This document shows, in pieces, positions 63,666 through 64,000 of a stretch of 64,000 bases of DNA. Both the position numbers and the translations under genes were made by a program. The first letter of the stretch is position 1. Each line of letters starts with the position of its first letter. A model generated the notes under the pieces. The model did no database searches. It saw nothing but the letters and a program-made list of their open reading frames with translations, and was not told the DNA's origin. The stretch is from Planctomycetota bacterium (lineage in GTDB: Bacteria > Planctomycetota > J058 > JAJDCP01): contig JAJDCP010000011.1 in assembly GCA_029260765.1 (NCBI GenBank), positions 186,001-250,000 of the forward strand. The letters are read 5' to 3'.

Positions 63666-64000
63666 TCAGTCTTTGAAGCGGTTGAGAACCTCGCCGTAGA
63701 ACACCGGCGCCGCGCCGTGGTCTCCCCCCTCTCCGAGGGGCAGCACACCGGGCAGATCCAGGTTGTCGCGCCGTCCCCGCAGGACTCCGATGTCTTCGGC
63801 GCCGTCGATGCAGGCCTTCAGCCGATAGAAACCGCGGATCTCGCCCTGGCTGAATCCGTAGCGGCGCAAGCCACCCAGCACGGCTCCGAGATCACCAGCC
63901 GTGTAGGTGCACAGCCCTTCACTATCGCCCGCGAAGAACATTCCCAGACGAGGCATCCAACGGTCATCGAGCACGAGCAGCAACTTTTGAACGCTCTCGG
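63666..64000 (-). CDS. C-terminal fragment of an unrecognised protein
   Basis: The frame is open from the right edge to a stop at 63666 (about 111 residues). It reads ESVQKLLLVLDDRWMPRLGMFFAG and continues through GDLGAVLGGLRRYGFSQGEIRGFYRL to the end GAAPVFYGEVLNRFKD. No membrane segment or motif I can name. It lies 69 bases upstream of the lol genes on the same strand. The start is outside the window. Confidence 0.6.
   Translation of the reverse strand, partial: ESVQKLLLVLDDRWMPRLGMFFAGDSEGLCTYTAGDLGAVLGGLRRYGFSQGEIRGFYRLKACIDGAEDIGVLRGRRDNLDLPGVLPLGEGGDHGAAPVFYGEVLNRFKD

Overview
The window is high-GC, densely coded DNA from a diderm bacterium. Evidence for an outer membrane is a KDO cytidylyltransferase (kdsB), a LolC/E–LolD lipoprotein exporter, several lipobox proteins and a beta-barrel porin. 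The 87-residue ribosomal protein L28, next to S18, is of the form I associate with Planctomycetota/Chlamydiae. Five Hanks-type Ser/Thr kinases, FHA proteins, a bactofilin-like protein, an ECF sigma factor and a Ni-type superoxide dismutase fit an uncultured Planctomycetota-like lineage. The phylum is a guess, not a determination.

Layout. 1-14.2 kb is a signalling region: a caspase-like lipoprotein (cut by the window edge) behind a double kinase with a C-terminal FGE-sulfatase fold, a MerC-like/SMP-30-like pair, a small GlsB/YeaQ-type membrane protein, a kinase with a large extracytoplasmic discoidin-like part, and a kinase + pseudokinase + two-FHA protein. 14.6-25.5 kb is mostly housekeeping: a Uma2-type protein, an orphan GspF/PilC-like protein, kdsB-pyrG (overlapping), a kinase, a YqiJ-like protein with a striking Asp/His-rich octapeptide array paired with a flotillin, rpmB-rpsR, and a small-protein/SUKH-like pair. 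25.7-33.2 kb is a tightly coupled electron-transfer operon: ferredoxin-flavoprotein-membrane-histidine fusion, a 26-haem cytochrome, a predicted outer-membrane porin and a 17-haem lipoprotein cytochrome, which together look like a porin-cytochrome conduit. A secreted NiSOD lies convergent to it. 33.8-43.6 kb holds a methyltransferase, a 1610-residue PQQ-propeller/TPR/CBM9-like secreted protein, a tail-anchored kinase, ilvE and a macrodomain-CHAT fusion. 43.9-45.1 kb is an ECF sigma/zinc-finger anti-sigma pair. 45.1-52.1 kb is a minus-strand run: a bactofilin-like protein, a coiled-coil membrane protein, a Kef-type antiporter with an EIIA-like tail, and two paralogous thioredoxin-fold genes, each interrupted by one in-frame TGA. 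52.3-64 kb has murJ, a Hpt-REC-REC-degenerate GGDEF protein, a CsgG-like lipoprotein, an FHA-GAF-degenerate HD-GYP protein and lolD with two lolC/E-like permeases.

The strongest unusual signal is the TGA-containing pair at 45145-46841. Both proteins align across the TGA, which sits at the place of the first thioredoxin active-site cysteine. In both mRNAs a 6-bp stem with a CGUG(A/U)C loop lies at exactly nucleotides 18-35 after the UGA, and two of its six base pairs differ by compensatory changes. This is good evidence for two selenoproteins of a thioredoxin-like family, recoded by a bacterial SECIS element. No tRNA, rRNA, CRISPR array, integrase or complete insertion sequence was recognised.
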